This document shows, in pieces, positions 1-8,394 of a stretch of 64,000 bases of DNA. The position numbers and the translations under genes are program-made. The notes beneath the pieces are model-generated. The model had not been told where the DNA came from, did no database searches, and saw nothing but the letters and a program-made list of their open reading frames with translations. The first letter of the stretch is position 1; every line of letters starts with the position of its first letter. The DNA comes from JALEVB01 sp022768265 (GTDB taxonomy: Bacteria > Bacillota_I > Bacilli_A > Erysipelotrichales > Erysipelotrichaceae), in the NCBI GenBank assembly GCA_034168985.1, contig JAXFJE010000023.1, positions 1-64,000 on the forward strand, given 5' to 3'.

Positions 1-156
1 AATCTAAAACGAACCACCATATCCATATATTGCCTGATGAATTTAATTTACTAGTCTGTAAGAGTAAATTCAAGTTGAACTTCGTGAAGACTAATTTCTA
101 CTTTGATCAATTTAAAGTGGAATTTACCTTTTCACTTCACAGTTTGCAAAATACTA

Positions 157-185
157 TTGCTTTTATTTATAAATATTGTTATAAT
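157..185 (+). promoter_or_regulatory. Promoter of tRNA-Leu
   Basis: TTGCTT (157-162) and TATAAT (180-185) are separated by 17 bases, a good sigma-A promoter. The expected start near 192 is a few bases before the mature tRNA at 197. Nothing else convincing was seen in bases 1-156. Confidence 0.65.
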
Positions 186-196
186 AATTTAGCAAT

Positions 197-281
197 GCGG
201 GTGTGGCGAAATTGGCAGACGCACCTGACTTAGGATCAGACGCCGCAAGGCATGGGGGTTCAAGTCCCTTCACCCGCACCA
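197..281 (+). tRNA. tRNA-Leu (anticodon UAG)
   Basis: The acceptor stem GCGGGTG (197-203) pairs with CACCCGC (271-277). It is followed by discriminator A and an encoded CCA (279-281). The seven-base anticodon loop CTTAGGA gives anticodon TAG, which reads CUN leucine codons. A long class II variable arm (GCCGCAAGGC) and a T-loop containing GTTCAAGTC are present, as expected for tRNA-Leu. It stands alone with its own promoter and terminator. Confidence 0.97.
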
Positions 282-292
282 TTTTGTAAACT

Positions 293-320
293 AAACCTTT
301 GTAAAAAGGTTTTTTATTTT
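293..320 (+). terminator. Terminator after tRNA-Leu
   Basis: AAACCTTT (293-300) pairs with AAAGGTTT (305-312) around a GTAA loop, followed by a T-rich run to 320. It separates the tRNA from the PTS promoter just downstream. Confidence 0.8.
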
Positions 321-324
321 GCTA

Positions 325-353
325 TTGACGAAAGCGCTTAAATAGTTTATATT
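325..353 (+). promoter_or_regulatory. Promoter of the glucose-family PTS gene with a cre-like site
   Basis: TTGACG (325-330), a 17-base spacer and TATATT (348-353) form the promoter. Transcription should start near 360, just ahead of the antiterminator target. The spacer contains CGAAAGCGCTTAAA (329-342), which matches the CcpA cre consensus at 12 of 14 positions. Catabolite control on top of antitermination is therefore plausible. Confidence 0.7.
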
Positions 354-368
354 ATAGGCACAAATAAC

Positions 369-441
369 AGCGTGTTACTGATTCGATCAGGCATTAACGA
401 TATATTCCCTAGTTTAAGGGTTTTTCGTTAATGCCTTTTTT
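369..441 (+). promoter_or_regulatory. RAT antiterminator target overlapping an intrinsic terminator
   Basis: The leader carries a ribonucleic antiterminator (RAT) element at about 369-398, with the GTTACTG...CAGGCA pattern bound by BglG/LicT/SacY-type proteins. Its 3' half overlaps a 12-bp terminator stem: AGGCATTAACGA (389-400) pairs with TCGTTAATGCCT (425-436), followed by T's to 441. The two folds are mutually exclusive, so transcription of the PTS gene should require a bound antiterminator. The obvious candidate is encoded at 2562-3383. Confidence 0.88.
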
Positions 442-464
442 GCTGTTAAAGAAAGGATAAACTT

Positions 465-2549
465 ATGAAAGACAAAATTTTTGCCGTACTACAACGCGTA
501 GGCCGCAGTTTCATGCTTCCTATCGCCATCTTACCAGTAGCAGGATTATTTCTAGGTATCGGAGGTTCATTCACTAACGCCACCATGTTAGAAGCTTACC
601 ATCTAACAGGTATCATGGGTGAAGGAACTTGGTTGTATTCGTTATTCTATGTCATGAGCAAAGCTGGGGATATCGTCTTTGCTAATCTACCAGTTATTTT
701 TGCCATGGGGGTTGCAATCGGCATGGCCAAAAAAGAAAAAGAAGTTGCAGCTTTATCATCTGTCATTGCCTTTTTCATCATGCATGTATCAATCAGTGCT
801 TTATTGGAATTAACCGGATTAGGGGCTAGTTTACCAGCAGGTTCAATCACTTCTGTCTTAGGCATCCAATCATTACAAATGGGCGTCTTTGGCGGTATCA
901 TCGTCGGTCTAGGCGTCTCAGCTTTACACAATAAATTCTATAAGATTGAGTTACCACAAGTTTTATCATTTTTTGGCGGCACTCGTTTTGTACCGATCAT
1001 CAGTGCTGTAACTTACTTATTTGTAGGTATCTTGATGTTCTTTATCTGGCCAACGATCCAAGAAGGCATCTATGCTGTTGGGGATATCGTTAGAGGTTCA
1101 GGCTATGCTGGCACTTGGGTATATGGGCTAATGGAAAGAGCGTTGATTCCTTTTGGCTTGCACCATGTCTTCTATATCCCATTCTGGCAAACCGCCGTTG
1201 GTGGAACAGCAATGGTCAATGGTACATTGGTCGAAGGAGCACAAAATATCTTCTTCGCGCAATTAGCTGATCCAAATACAACAAGATTTTCTGTTGAAGC
1301 AACCCGCTTTATGTCTGGAAAATTCCCATTGATGATCTTTGGTTTACCAGGAGCTGCTTTAGCAATGTACACCTGTGCGAAAGATGATAAGAAAAAGATC
1401 GTTGGCGGTTTATTATTAAGTGCCGCTTTAACCAGCATGTTAACGGGAATCACTGAACCATTAGAATTTACTTTCCTATTTGTTGCTCCTCTTTTATATA
1501 TCATCCATTGCGTATTTGCTGGTCTAGCATATATGTTGATGCACATCTTCAATGTTGGAGTTGGTATGACCTTCTCTGGTGGGTTGATTGACCTTACTTT
1601 ATTTGGGATCTTACAAGGTAACGATAAAACCAATTGGATCTGGATCGTCATCGTAGGTATCGTCTATTTCATCGTTTATTACTTGGTATTTGCTTTCTTG
1701 ATCAAGAAAATGGATCTAAAAACCCCTGGTCGTGAAGATGGCGATGGCGAAGTTAAGCTATATACCCGTAAAGATGTAGAAGCAAAAGATGGCAACACGC
1801 AAAATTCTCAAGCCCAAATGATCGTTGAAGGACTAGGCAACGCTAATAATATTACTGACCTTGATTGTTGTGCAACACGACTTAGAGTTACCGTTAAAGA
1901 TAGTAGCAAAGTCAACCAAGAAACCTTAAAAGCTAGTGGTGCTGCTGGGGTCATCGTCAAAGGCAATGGTATTCAAGTAATATATGGACCAAAGGTATCA
2001 GTAATTAAATCTAATATCGAAGATTATCTGGCAAATCCAACTGCCCATCAAGCTGCTGCCCCAGTAGTTGAAGAAAAAGCTGCACAAAGCCTTAAGGAAG
2101 AAATTAAGATGCTAGCAATCGTTGATGGCACAGCTGATCTAATCACTAACACTCCTGATGAAACATTTGCTTCAAAAATGATGGGAGATGGTATAATGTT
2201 TATACCAAGTGCTGGGGAAATCTTTGCTCCATGTGATGCAACTGTTGAATTCATCTTCCCTACTAAACATGCTATCGGTCTAAAACATGCCAGTGGTTTA
2301 GAAATGTTGATCCACGTTGGCATCGATACGGTCAAATTAAATGGCGAAGGCTTCAAAGTTTTGGTTCAAGAAGGCCAAAGCGTCAAAGCAAATGAACCGA
2401 TCCTACAATTTGATCTACCATATATCCAAGCCAACGCTAAAGATATCGCTACCGTCATGGTATTTACAAACTTAGATGATAATAATAAACTAGAAGTAAC
2501 TAAACTTGGAACAATCACCCACACTGAAAATGTCCTTACGATTAAATAA
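465..2549 (+). CDS. PTS EIICBA transporter, glucose/maltose/GlcNAc family
   Basis: This is a sugar permease and phosphotransferase of 694 residues that takes up and phosphorylates a hexose or glucoside at the membrane. The N-terminal ~415 residues are the multi-span EIIC domain, with the family motifs GGTRFVPI (171-178) and GITEPLEF (328-335). EIIB follows at about 450-522 with the phospho-cysteine in CCATRLR (Cys469). EIIA is at about 545-690 with histidines in HAIG (602) and HVGIDTV (617). All phosphorylation sites are intact. The EIIC domain resembles MalX/PtsG-type proteins, so the exact sugar (glucose, an alpha-glucoside or an amino sugar) is not settled by sequence. Start chosen at ATG 465 behind AAAGGA. 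It is co-transcribed with the antiterminator 12 bases downstream. Confidence 0.93.
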   Translation: MKDKIFAVLQRVGRSFMLPIAILPVAGLFLGIGGSFTNATMLEAYHLTGIMGEGTWLYSLFYVMSKAGDIVFANLPVIFAMGVAIGMAKKEKEVAALSSVIAFFIMHVSISALLELTGLGASLPAGSITSVLGIQSLQMGVFGGIIVGLGVSALHNKFYKIELPQVLSFFGGTRFVPIISAVTYLFVGILMFFIWPTIQEGIYAVGDIVRGSGYAGTWVYGLMERALIPFGLHHVFYIPFWQTAVGGTAMVNGTLVEGAQNIFFAQLADPNTTRFSVEATRFMSGKFPLMIFGLPGAALAMYTCAKDDKKKIVGGLLLSAALTSMLTGITEPLEFTFLFVAPLLYIIHCVFAGLAYMLMHIFNVGVGMTFSGGLIDLTLFGILQGNDKTNWIWIVIVGIVYFIVYYLVFAFLIKKMDLKTPGREDGDGEVKLYTRKDVEAKDGNTQNSQAQMIVEGLGNANNITDLDCCATRLRVTVKDSSKVNQETLKASGAAGVIVKGNGIQVIYGPKVSVIKSNIEDYLANPTAHQAAAPVVEEKAAQSLKEEIKMLAIVDGTADLITNTPDETFASKMMGDGIMFIPSAGEIFAPCDATVEFIFPTKHAIGLKHASGLEMLIHVGIDTVKLNGEGFKVLVQEGQSVKANEPILQFDLPYIQANAKDIATVMVFTNLDDNNKLEVTKLGTITHTENVLTIK

Positions 2550-2561
2550 TAAGAGGTAACT

Positions 2562-3383
2562 ATGTATCGAGTTAGAAAGGTTCTCAACAATAACGCCATC
2601 TTGGTCATCGATCCTAAAAAAATGCAGGAAATCATCTTTATTGGCACAGGTATTGGTTTCAATAAAAAAACCAATATGGAAATTAAGATCGATGAAAAAA
2701 ACACAACTAAATACATCCAAGCTCCTGGTGTTGATATCACATCACAAATCAGTAAAAACAATCCAATTTATCTTGAAATAGCCGATGCCATCATCCAAGA
2801 CGCAAAGAAATATTTTACCGATTTTGACGAGAATATCTTACTAACTTTAAGTGATCATATCGCTTTTGCCATCAAGCGGATCACAAACAATATGATCATC
2901 AATAACCCTTTTAAAAATGAAGCTCGGCTTCTATTCCCTGAGGAATATCAAGTTGCCTGCAACGCGAAAAAATATATCCAAGAAAGCTGTAATATCTTGG
3001 TCAATGATGATGAAATTTCATATATCACGATTCATTTACATAGTGCTAGAACAGATGAAAAAGTAGCACAATCCATGATGTTGATCACCATGGTCAATGA
3101 ATCGATCGCTGAAATCGAAAAGACCTTAAAACTTGCGATTGATGTTAATAGCTTAGCCTATTCACGTTTATTGACCCATATCAAATATCTTGTCGCACGT
3201 AGCAAACTACAAGAAAAAATTCATATCGATATGAATGAATACACCAAAAACGCCTTTCCAACTTCCTATCTAATCGCTACTAACATCATCAAAAAATTAA
3301 TCAAAGGTTTATCACTAAAAATTGATGATATCGAAATTGGCTATTTGGCTTTACATATCGAAAGAATCTGTAATAACAATTAG
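2562..3383 (+). CDS. BglG/LicT/GlcT-type transcriptional antiterminator
   Basis: This 273-residue RNA-binding regulator has an N-terminal CAT domain (about 1-58, with the NNNAILV and GTGIGFNKK features). Two PTS regulation domains follow, at about 65-170 and 172-273. The PRDs carry the conserved histidines expected for control by phosphorylation (for example in SDHIAFA, the TIHLHSAR segment and ALHIERI). It should bind the RAT at 369-398 when its sugar is present and prevent termination, switching on its own operon. Start is ATG 2562 behind AAGAGG. The gene lies after the PTS gene rather than before it as in B. subtilis glcT-ptsG. Confidence 0.92.
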   Translation: MYRVRKVLNNNAILVIDPKKMQEIIFIGTGIGFNKKTNMEIKIDEKNTTKYIQAPGVDITSQISKNNPIYLEIADAIIQDAKKYFTDFDENILLTLSDHIAFAIKRITNNMIINNPFKNEARLLFPEEYQVACNAKKYIQESCNILVNDDEISYITIHLHSARTDEKVAQSMMLITMVNESIAEIEKTLKLAIDVNSLAYSRLLTHIKYLVARSKLQEKIHIDMNEYTKNAFPTSYLIATNIIKKLIKGLSLKIDDIEIGYLALHIERICNNN

Positions 3384-3414
3384 AATAGCGAGCATTTCAT
3401 TTATCTTAAACAGT

Positions 3415-3456
3415 AAAAGTCAGAAGAATTTACGATATCTTCTGACTTTTATTATT
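3415..3456 (+). terminator. Terminator of the PTS-antiterminator operon
   Basis: A 13-bp perfect stem (3415-3427 with 3438-3450) ends in a T-rich run. It closes the plus-strand operon before the convergent gene ending at 3605. The remaining 3457-3604 shows nothing I can interpret. Confidence 0.85.
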
Positions 3457-3604
3457 CTAATTCATATATGTACTCAATATTTTGATTATACTAGATCATA
3501 AAATACATATGATAGCTAAAGCCTTTCCTTCAAACGTTAACAAATATACCAGTAACGCAAAAGTTTTGTAGTGACTACTATAACTTATTCTTTTTTACAG
3601 CCTC

Positions 3605-4699
3605 TTAATCATTTAAGATACAACTAACTCCTTTATGATGCATCAAGCCTTCCAAACAACCTTTATTGCAACGCACACATTTTTTAATTGTGGATAATTG
3701 GTTTTCAAAAACTTTATTTGGCCAATTAGGATCTGCTATTAATTGTCTGCTCATTGCAACCGCTTGTATCCGATTATTTTGTAATTGTTCCTCGATAAAT
3801 GAGGGATCGCTCAAGCCTCCTACTCCGCATAATGGCAATTTGGTATATTTGCGAACTTCATCACAAAACTTTAAAAAACAACCTTCTTGATTAAAATAAG
3901 GATGATTGCATGGTGGAATGGTATCTGTTAATTTACTATGGTTTGCTAAGGTAACATGAAAGCTGTCTACGCCTGCCTGCTCTAACATAGGAACGAAAAC
4001 AGGTAGTTCTTCAACTAATACTCCCGCATTCCCATAATGAGGATCTTCCTGACGGATGGCTAATTTATAATCAATGCTTATATCTGGTAGTTCATTTCGA
4101 ACAGCTTTAACGATATCACAAGCAAAACGTGCCCGATTTTCTGGGGTTTGACCATATTCATCCATCCGTTTATTAAAGATCGCTGAACTAAAGCTTCCTA
4201 GCATTCGATCTCCATGAATTTGGATCATATCAAAACCGACCTTAACAGCCATATGGGCAGCTTGAACAAAATTAGCGGTTATTTCGACTATTTCAGCTTT
4301 CGATAGATTGGTAATGTATGGGCCAACCTGCTCATTCATCTTCGCTCTTAGATCATCTGCGCTGATCAAATGAGCTTTTAAAGCCGGAATATATGGCAAT
4401 AAAGCTTTAAAATTGCTATCAGATTGGTGAAGCTGAGCTCCTAGCTTACAACCATATTTATGTACTACTTGCGCAAGTTGTTGATAATAAGCAAAATTCG
4501 CTTCATCAAATAACGACATTGGTCCTTTGGCACTAACTGGTACATCCCCAACAATGATCAAAGCACAACCGCCTTTAGCTAGCTTTTCAAACCATGCTAA
4601 TTGCTCTGCTTTGTTATTGCTTAAAGAAGTTGGCGCAAATATTACTCTATTTTTTAAGTTGATTTTTCCGTAAGTGAAACTTGTATCTAAAATGGTCAT
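3605..4699 (-). CDS. Old Yellow Enzyme-family flavin oxidoreductase (short form with Fe-S motif)
   Basis: This 364-residue protein is homologous to the FMN-binding TIM-barrel half of 2,4-dienoyl-CoA reductase/NADH oxidase enzymes. Features seen are the start IKNRVIFAP-like segment, HGDRMLGSF in the barrel and the substrate-loop RARFACDIV region. At the C-terminus CVRCNKGC plus a further Cys (SCILND) matches the four-cysteine 4Fe-4S motif. In long family members that motif is followed by an FAD/NADH domain of about 270 residues. Here the protein stops directly after the fourth Cys, and the remaining ~220 bases cannot hold the missing domain. It probably reduces an enoate or similar substrate using a separate electron donor. 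RBS AGGAGG precedes ATG 4699. Two tandem palindromes upstream suggest repressor control. Confidence 0.85.
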   Translation of the reverse strand: MTILDTSFTYGKINLKNRVIFAPTSLSNNKAEQLAWFEKLAKGGCALIIVGDVPVSAKGPMSLFDEANFAYYQQLAQVVHKYGCKLGAQLHQSDSNFKALLPYIPALKAHLISADDLRAKMNEQVGPYITNLSKAEIVEITANFVQAAHMAVKVGFDMIQIHGDRMLGSFSSAIFNKRMDEYGQTPENRARFACDIVKAVRNELPDISIDYKLAIRQEDPHYGNAGVLVEELPVFVPMLEQAGVDSFHVTLANHSKLTDTIPPCNHPYFNQEGCFLKFCDEVRKYTKLPLCGVGGLSDPSFIEEQLQNNRIQAVAMSRQLIADPNWPNKVFENQLSTIKKCVRCNKGCLEGLMHHKGVSCILND

Positions 4700-4714
4700 G
4701 AATACCTCCTATTA

Positions 4715-4758
4715 ACTTGACTTTGTCAAGTATATCGCTATTATTTGACTTTGTCAAA
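4715..4758. promoter_or_regulatory. Tandem palindromic operators upstream of the reductase gene
   Basis: There are two copies of TTGAC-TTT-GTCAA: a 17-bp palindrome at 4715-4731 and a second copy at 4744-4758. Their centres are about 28 bp apart. They lie immediately upstream of the reductase start and look like sites for a dimeric repressor. MarR family is my guess, since OYE genes are often under MarR control. No regulator gene is adjacent. Confidence 0.65.
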
Positions 4759-4811
4759 CATAATACCATTCTTCAAATAACTATACACTTCATACTCAAC
4801 TTGGTAGCTAT

Positions 4812-4862
4812 TTATAATAAAAGAAGCAAATTATTAATCAAATTTGCTTCTAATGTTTTTTT
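4812..4862 (-). terminator. Terminator of the amino-sugar PTS operon
   Basis: An 11-bp stem (4822-4832 with 4841-4851) follows the MATE gene on the minus strand, with a T-rich tail (complement of 4812-4821). A T run also follows on the plus strand, so it may work both ways. Confidence 0.75.
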
Positions 4863-4887
4863 ACATATTAATAATAAATTTAGATTA

Positions 4888-6231
4888 TTATTCTTGCGAA
4901 ATTACAAATAAAAAATTCTTTACCATAGGAACGCAAATAATAAATGAGGCAATATCTGCAATCATTTGAGCTACCTCTATCCCCAATAATCCAAAAAAGA
5001 TTGGCAAAATTATTACAGTTGGGATCAAAAATAATCCTTGTCTTGAAGCAGCCAAGATAGTAGCATTAACTGTTTTACCACATACTTGAAGCATCATATT
5101 GGCCATTATTATAAAAGCTGTAAAAGAAAAAGAAATGCATTGAAATCGCAAAGACGAACTACCTACACTAACAATTAATTGATCATTTCCTTGGAAAGAA
5201 TTAACTATCTGCGGTGCAAATATAAAAACAACTACACTAACAATCGACGTAAATATAGTTCCAACTTTCACCGCATACCAAAATCCTTCTTTAACCCTTT
5301 CAAATTTACGAGCTCCATAATTAAACCCACATACTGGCTGGAAACCTTGACCAAAACCAGTTACAACTGAGCAACAAAACTGCATAACTCTTGTTACAAT
5401 TGATACACCAGCAATTGCTGCGTCTCCAAATTGACCTGTGCATAAATTTAAAACAGCTGTTGAAATACTTCCTAATCCTTGTCTAGCTAGGCTAGGCAAT
5501 CCACCTTTAAATATCTGATGTATATAATATTTGTTAAGAGATATTAATGTAATCGTATAATTTAGCGAATCACTTTTAAAAATGCCAATAAGCAAAATAA
5601 CAAATGATATGACTTGGGATAATAATGTAGCAATTGCTGCCCCAGCAACTCCTAAATTAAACCCAAAGATAAAAAGTGGATCTAAAAATATATTAAGAAT
5701 ACCCCCAGTTGTAATTCCTATCATAGCAAACATGGCATTTCCTTGAAAACGCAGTTGATTATTCATTACCAATCCAGCACACATGAATGGAGCTCCTAAA
5801 AGAACATATCTTAAATAAGCCGTCGTATATGGCATCATTGTAGGTGTGCTTCCTAAGATCCTTGCAAATTCATCTATAAATAACAGTCCAGAGCATGATA
5901 AGCACATTCCTAAAATCATTGCTAAAACAAAGCCGGTAACCGCCATTCTTTTGGCATTTTCAACTTTTCCTGCCCCAAGCATACGCGACATGTAATTGCC
6001 ACTGCCATGTCCACAAAAGAATCCTATGGCTTGAATCAATGCCATAAGTGCAAATACCACTCCAACTGCAGCTGTAGCACTACTGTTTTTGATTTGAGCG
6101 ACAAAAAAAGTATCAGCCATATTATATATAGAAGTAATCAACATACTTATAATAGTAGGAACAGCTAATTCATTTATCAGTTTCGCTACTGGCTGAGTAG
6201 TCATTTTTTTAGTTTTTTCAATATTTTCCAT
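4888..6231 (-). CDS. MATE-family efflux transporter
   Basis: This is a 447-residue integral membrane exporter with about 12 predicted helices. It has the MATE hallmarks of an early PTIISMLITSIYNMADTFFV segment and the GFGQGFQPVCGFNYGA motif in the second half. Such proteins export cations, drugs or metabolites in exchange for Na+ or H+. ATG 6231 is preferred over TTG 6234 because AAAGG lies about 9 bases upstream of it. It is the last gene of the amino-sugar PTS operon, 21 bases after the AEC carrier, and may relieve accumulation of a pathway product. That role is inferred from position only. Confidence 0.9.
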   Translation of the reverse strand: MENIEKTKKMTTQPVAKLINELAVPTIISMLITSIYNMADTFFVAQIKNSSATAAVGVVFALMALIQAIGFFCGHGSGNYMSRMLGAGKVENAKRMAVTGFVLAMILGMCLSCSGLLFIDEFARILGSTPTMMPYTTAYLRYVLLGAPFMCAGLVMNNQLRFQGNAMFAMIGITTGGILNIFLDPLFIFGFNLGVAGAAIATLLSQVISFVILLIGIFKSDSLNYTITLISLNKYYIHQIFKGGLPSLARQGLGSISTAVLNLCTGQFGDAAIAGVSIVTRVMQFCCSVVTGFGQGFQPVCGFNYGARKFERVKEGFWYAVKVGTIFTSIVSVVVFIFAPQIVNSFQGNDQLIVSVGSSSLRFQCISFSFTAFIIMANMMLQVCGKTVNATILAASRQGLFLIPTVIILPIFFGLLGIEVAQMIADIASFIICVPMVKNFLFVISQE

Positions 6232-6252
6232 CAACCCATACCTTTCAAATGT

Positions 6253-7179
6253 TTAAAAAAACAATTCAACTATTTGTAATAATATCACCAATGTAAACAA
6301 AGAAAGTATCGTCGTAGCCATTACAGAAATCGAAGCAAAGCTGCTATTTCCATTATATTTCTTAGCAAAAACCGCCGTAGTACTTCCTATTGGCATTCCA
6401 AGTATCAAAACGATTATTGCTGTACTTTGAAAATCTAATTTTGCCAATATGCAAAATAACAATGCAAGCAACGGGATACAAAATAATCTTAACAACGATA
6501 AAAAAGCAACTTTTCCAATGATATCAAATTTAAAACTTGCATTTTCTGCTAATATTGCTCCAACTAAGATGAGAGACATTGGCGACAAGCATTTACCAAC
6601 ATTTTCTAACGCTTGAAAAATCGGAGATGGTAAGCTTATGTCCATCGCCAACAATATCAATGCTAGCACGATAGCAATGATGATCTTATTTGTTAATATA
6701 TTTAACAATAATGTACGAAGATTTTTTCTTTTTTGCGGATTAAAGATGCTTTCTCCAGCAGAAAAGCAAAGAATTCTTGTCGGTATCATAAATACATTAC
6801 AAAATACAACGCCAACGCCCCCAAATAGCCCTTCAATTACCGGTGTACCAATCAATCCTGCATTACTAACTAACATGCCATAATGCAAAACACATTCTTC
6901 ATCATATGACATAAACTTTATTTTTATCTTAGTACTCAGATATATTAGAGTTTCCAAAAAAACTGCCATAATCAAAACCAAGATAAGATCTTTAAGCAAA
7001 TCAACAGTCATATTATTGATGAATGAAGTAAATACATTTACTGGCAAAAACAATCCTAATGTTAAGCTGGAAAGAAAATTCTCCCCATCACCATTGATCA
7101 ATTTAAGCTTATATAATATAAAACCTATTACTATATAAGTAAAGATGGTAATTTGTAAATCAATCAGGATCTGCGTCAT
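6253..7179 (-). CDS. AEC (auxin efflux carrier)-family permease
   Basis: This 308-residue membrane protein has about ten hydrophobic helices in the two-half arrangement of the AEC family. Features include LGLFLPVNVFTSF early and GMPIGSTTAVFAKKY near the C-terminus. Bacterial members move organic acids such as malate, or unidentified metabolites. It is 9 bases from the preceding NagA-like gene and has AAAGG upstream of ATG 7179, so it belongs to the amino-sugar operon. Transport of a carboxylate released by deacetylation (acetate) or of a sugar derivative would fit, but is speculation. Confidence 0.88.
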   Translation of the reverse strand: MTQILIDLQITIFTYIVIGFILYKLKLINGDGENFLSSLTLGLFLPVNVFTSFINNMTVDLLKDLILVLIMAVFLETLIYLSTKIKIKFMSYDEECVLHYGMLVSNAGLIGTPVIEGLFGGVGVVFCNVFMIPTRILCFSAGESIFNPQKRKNLRTLLLNILTNKIIIAIVLALILLAMDISLPSPIFQALENVGKCLSPMSLILVGAILAENASFKFDIIGKVAFLSLLRLFCIPLLALLFCILAKLDFQSTAIIVLILGMPIGSTTAVFAKKYNGNSSFASISVMATTILSLFTLVILLQIVELFF

Positions 7180-7188
7180 AACTAACCT

Positions 7189-8391
7189 TTACTCCTTGAT
7201 TAGATATTTATCCAAAAATTGCTTATCAAAAATCACACCTTCTTGTTTTCTATCATATACTTTCCGACCTTCAATATACGTATACATAACTGTAAATTCT
7301 TTATCAATCACAATAAAATCAGCATCTTTGCCATTTTCTAAGCTTCCTTTATGATCTAAGAAGCCATATTTCCGATTAGGATTAGCAGAATACATCGGTA
7401 TTATTTTTTCTAGTGGCATTTCTAAATTTTGATAAATATTTTTGACACCATAAATTACCGGTTTACTAGAGCCGCTTAATCTTCCAGTATCAGATAAAAC
7501 AAATCCTTCTTCAGTTACATTTATATATTTTCTATCGCTTCCTTCTGCTGCATTAATACCTAAATATCTTCCAGCAGGAGCTCCGCAATATTGCACATTA
7601 TCGGAAACCATCATTAGATGATCATTATCTTTTATCTTTAATATTAAATGCAGCATATCATTGCAAACATGCAAACCATCGCAAATAATTTCACAGTCCA
7701 ATTCATCTCTCAATAGTCCGCACCCCAAAACGCCAACATCACGATGGTGAAGGCCAGTCATTACATTACATAAGTGTGTAACTACACTGATTCCCCAATC
7801 AATGCCTCGACATGCTTGGGCATAGTTAGCATTGGTATGGTACATTCCCACAGTAACACCATTAGCTAAAAAATACTCAATAGCTTTTTTTGCATTATTA
7901 ACTTCTGGAGCAATATCTACCAATTTTAATAAGCCTTCGCTCGATTCAACCATCTCTTTTGCATAATCAAAGTCAACTTCTGGATAACCAGTATTAACAC
8001 CTTTTTCACCTACTCTAGCTCCCCAAGGGCCTTCAGAATGAATACCCATGATCTTAGCACCTTCATATCCTTCTTTGACTATTTTAGCTATTTTTTTCAT
8101 TGCTTCAATGTTTGATGTTGTTGGAAATACTTCCGTAACTCCTACACTTGCTAATCCTTTAAGATATAGACGTATTTCTTCATCACTAGCTATATCGATT
8201 CTTATTCCAAACCCACCATGATTATGAGTATCAAATATACCCGGAACAATCGTATATTCACTATAGTCAAGATCTGGTTCGAAATTATACTCTTTATCAT
8301 CATAAAATCTTTTGATTTTGCCATTTTCAATTTCTAAAAAACCTGCTTTCAAAGTATTTTGAACATATATTTTTTTTGAATAAATAATCAT
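7189..8391 (-). CDS. NagA-like amidohydrolase (N-acetyl-amino-sugar-phosphate deacetylase), copy 1
   Basis: This 400-residue amidohydrolase is related to N-acetylglucosamine-6-phosphate deacetylase. The TIM-barrel metal and catalytic residues are visible: HNH-type motif DTHNHG (His56, His58), HSEGP (Glu120), HTNANY (His185), THLCN (His206) and the general base Asp264 in SDNVQ. It should remove acetate from a phosphorylated N-acetylhexosamine in the cytosol. The loop after Asp264 differs from classical NagA, so substrate may be an isomer (GalNAc-6-P or similar). It lies 3 bases after its paralogue at 8395-9576 in the PTS operon. The RBS is weak (GAGAT), suggesting translational coupling. Confidence 0.87.
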   Translation of the reverse strand: MIIYSKKIYVQNTLKAGFLEIENGKIKRFYDDKEYNFEPDLDYSEYTIVPGIFDTHNHGGFGIRIDIASDEEIRLYLKGLASVGVTEVFPTTSNIEAMKKIAKIVKEGYEGAKIMGIHSEGPWGARVGEKGVNTGYPEVDFDYAKEMVESSEGLLKLVDIAPEVNNAKKAIEYFLANGVTVGMYHTNANYAQACRGIDWGISVVTHLCNVMTGLHHRDVGVLGCGLLRDELDCEIICDGLHVCNDMLHLILKIKDNDHLMMVSDNVQYCGAPAGRYLGINAAEGSDRKYINVTEEGFVLSDTGRLSGSSKPVIYGVKNIYQNLEMPLEKIIPMYSANPNRKYGFLDHKGSLENGKDADFIVIDKEFTVMYTYIEGRKVYDRKQEGVIFDKQFLDKYLIKE

Positions 8392-8394
8392 AAA

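Noticed and set aside
30..233. 67-codon open frame at the left edge
   Set aside because: It runs through the tRNA-Leu promoter and gene and has no ribosome site or recognisable product.
2366..2761. Minus-strand frames across the PTS/antiterminator junction
   Set aside because: They are shadows of two well-supported plus-strand genes, with no ribosome site.
3605..4699. Frameshifted remnant of a full-length 2,4-dienoyl-CoA reductase
   Set aside because: Only about 220 bases separate the stop from the next gene, and they show no trace of an FAD/NADH domain. The short form looks intact.
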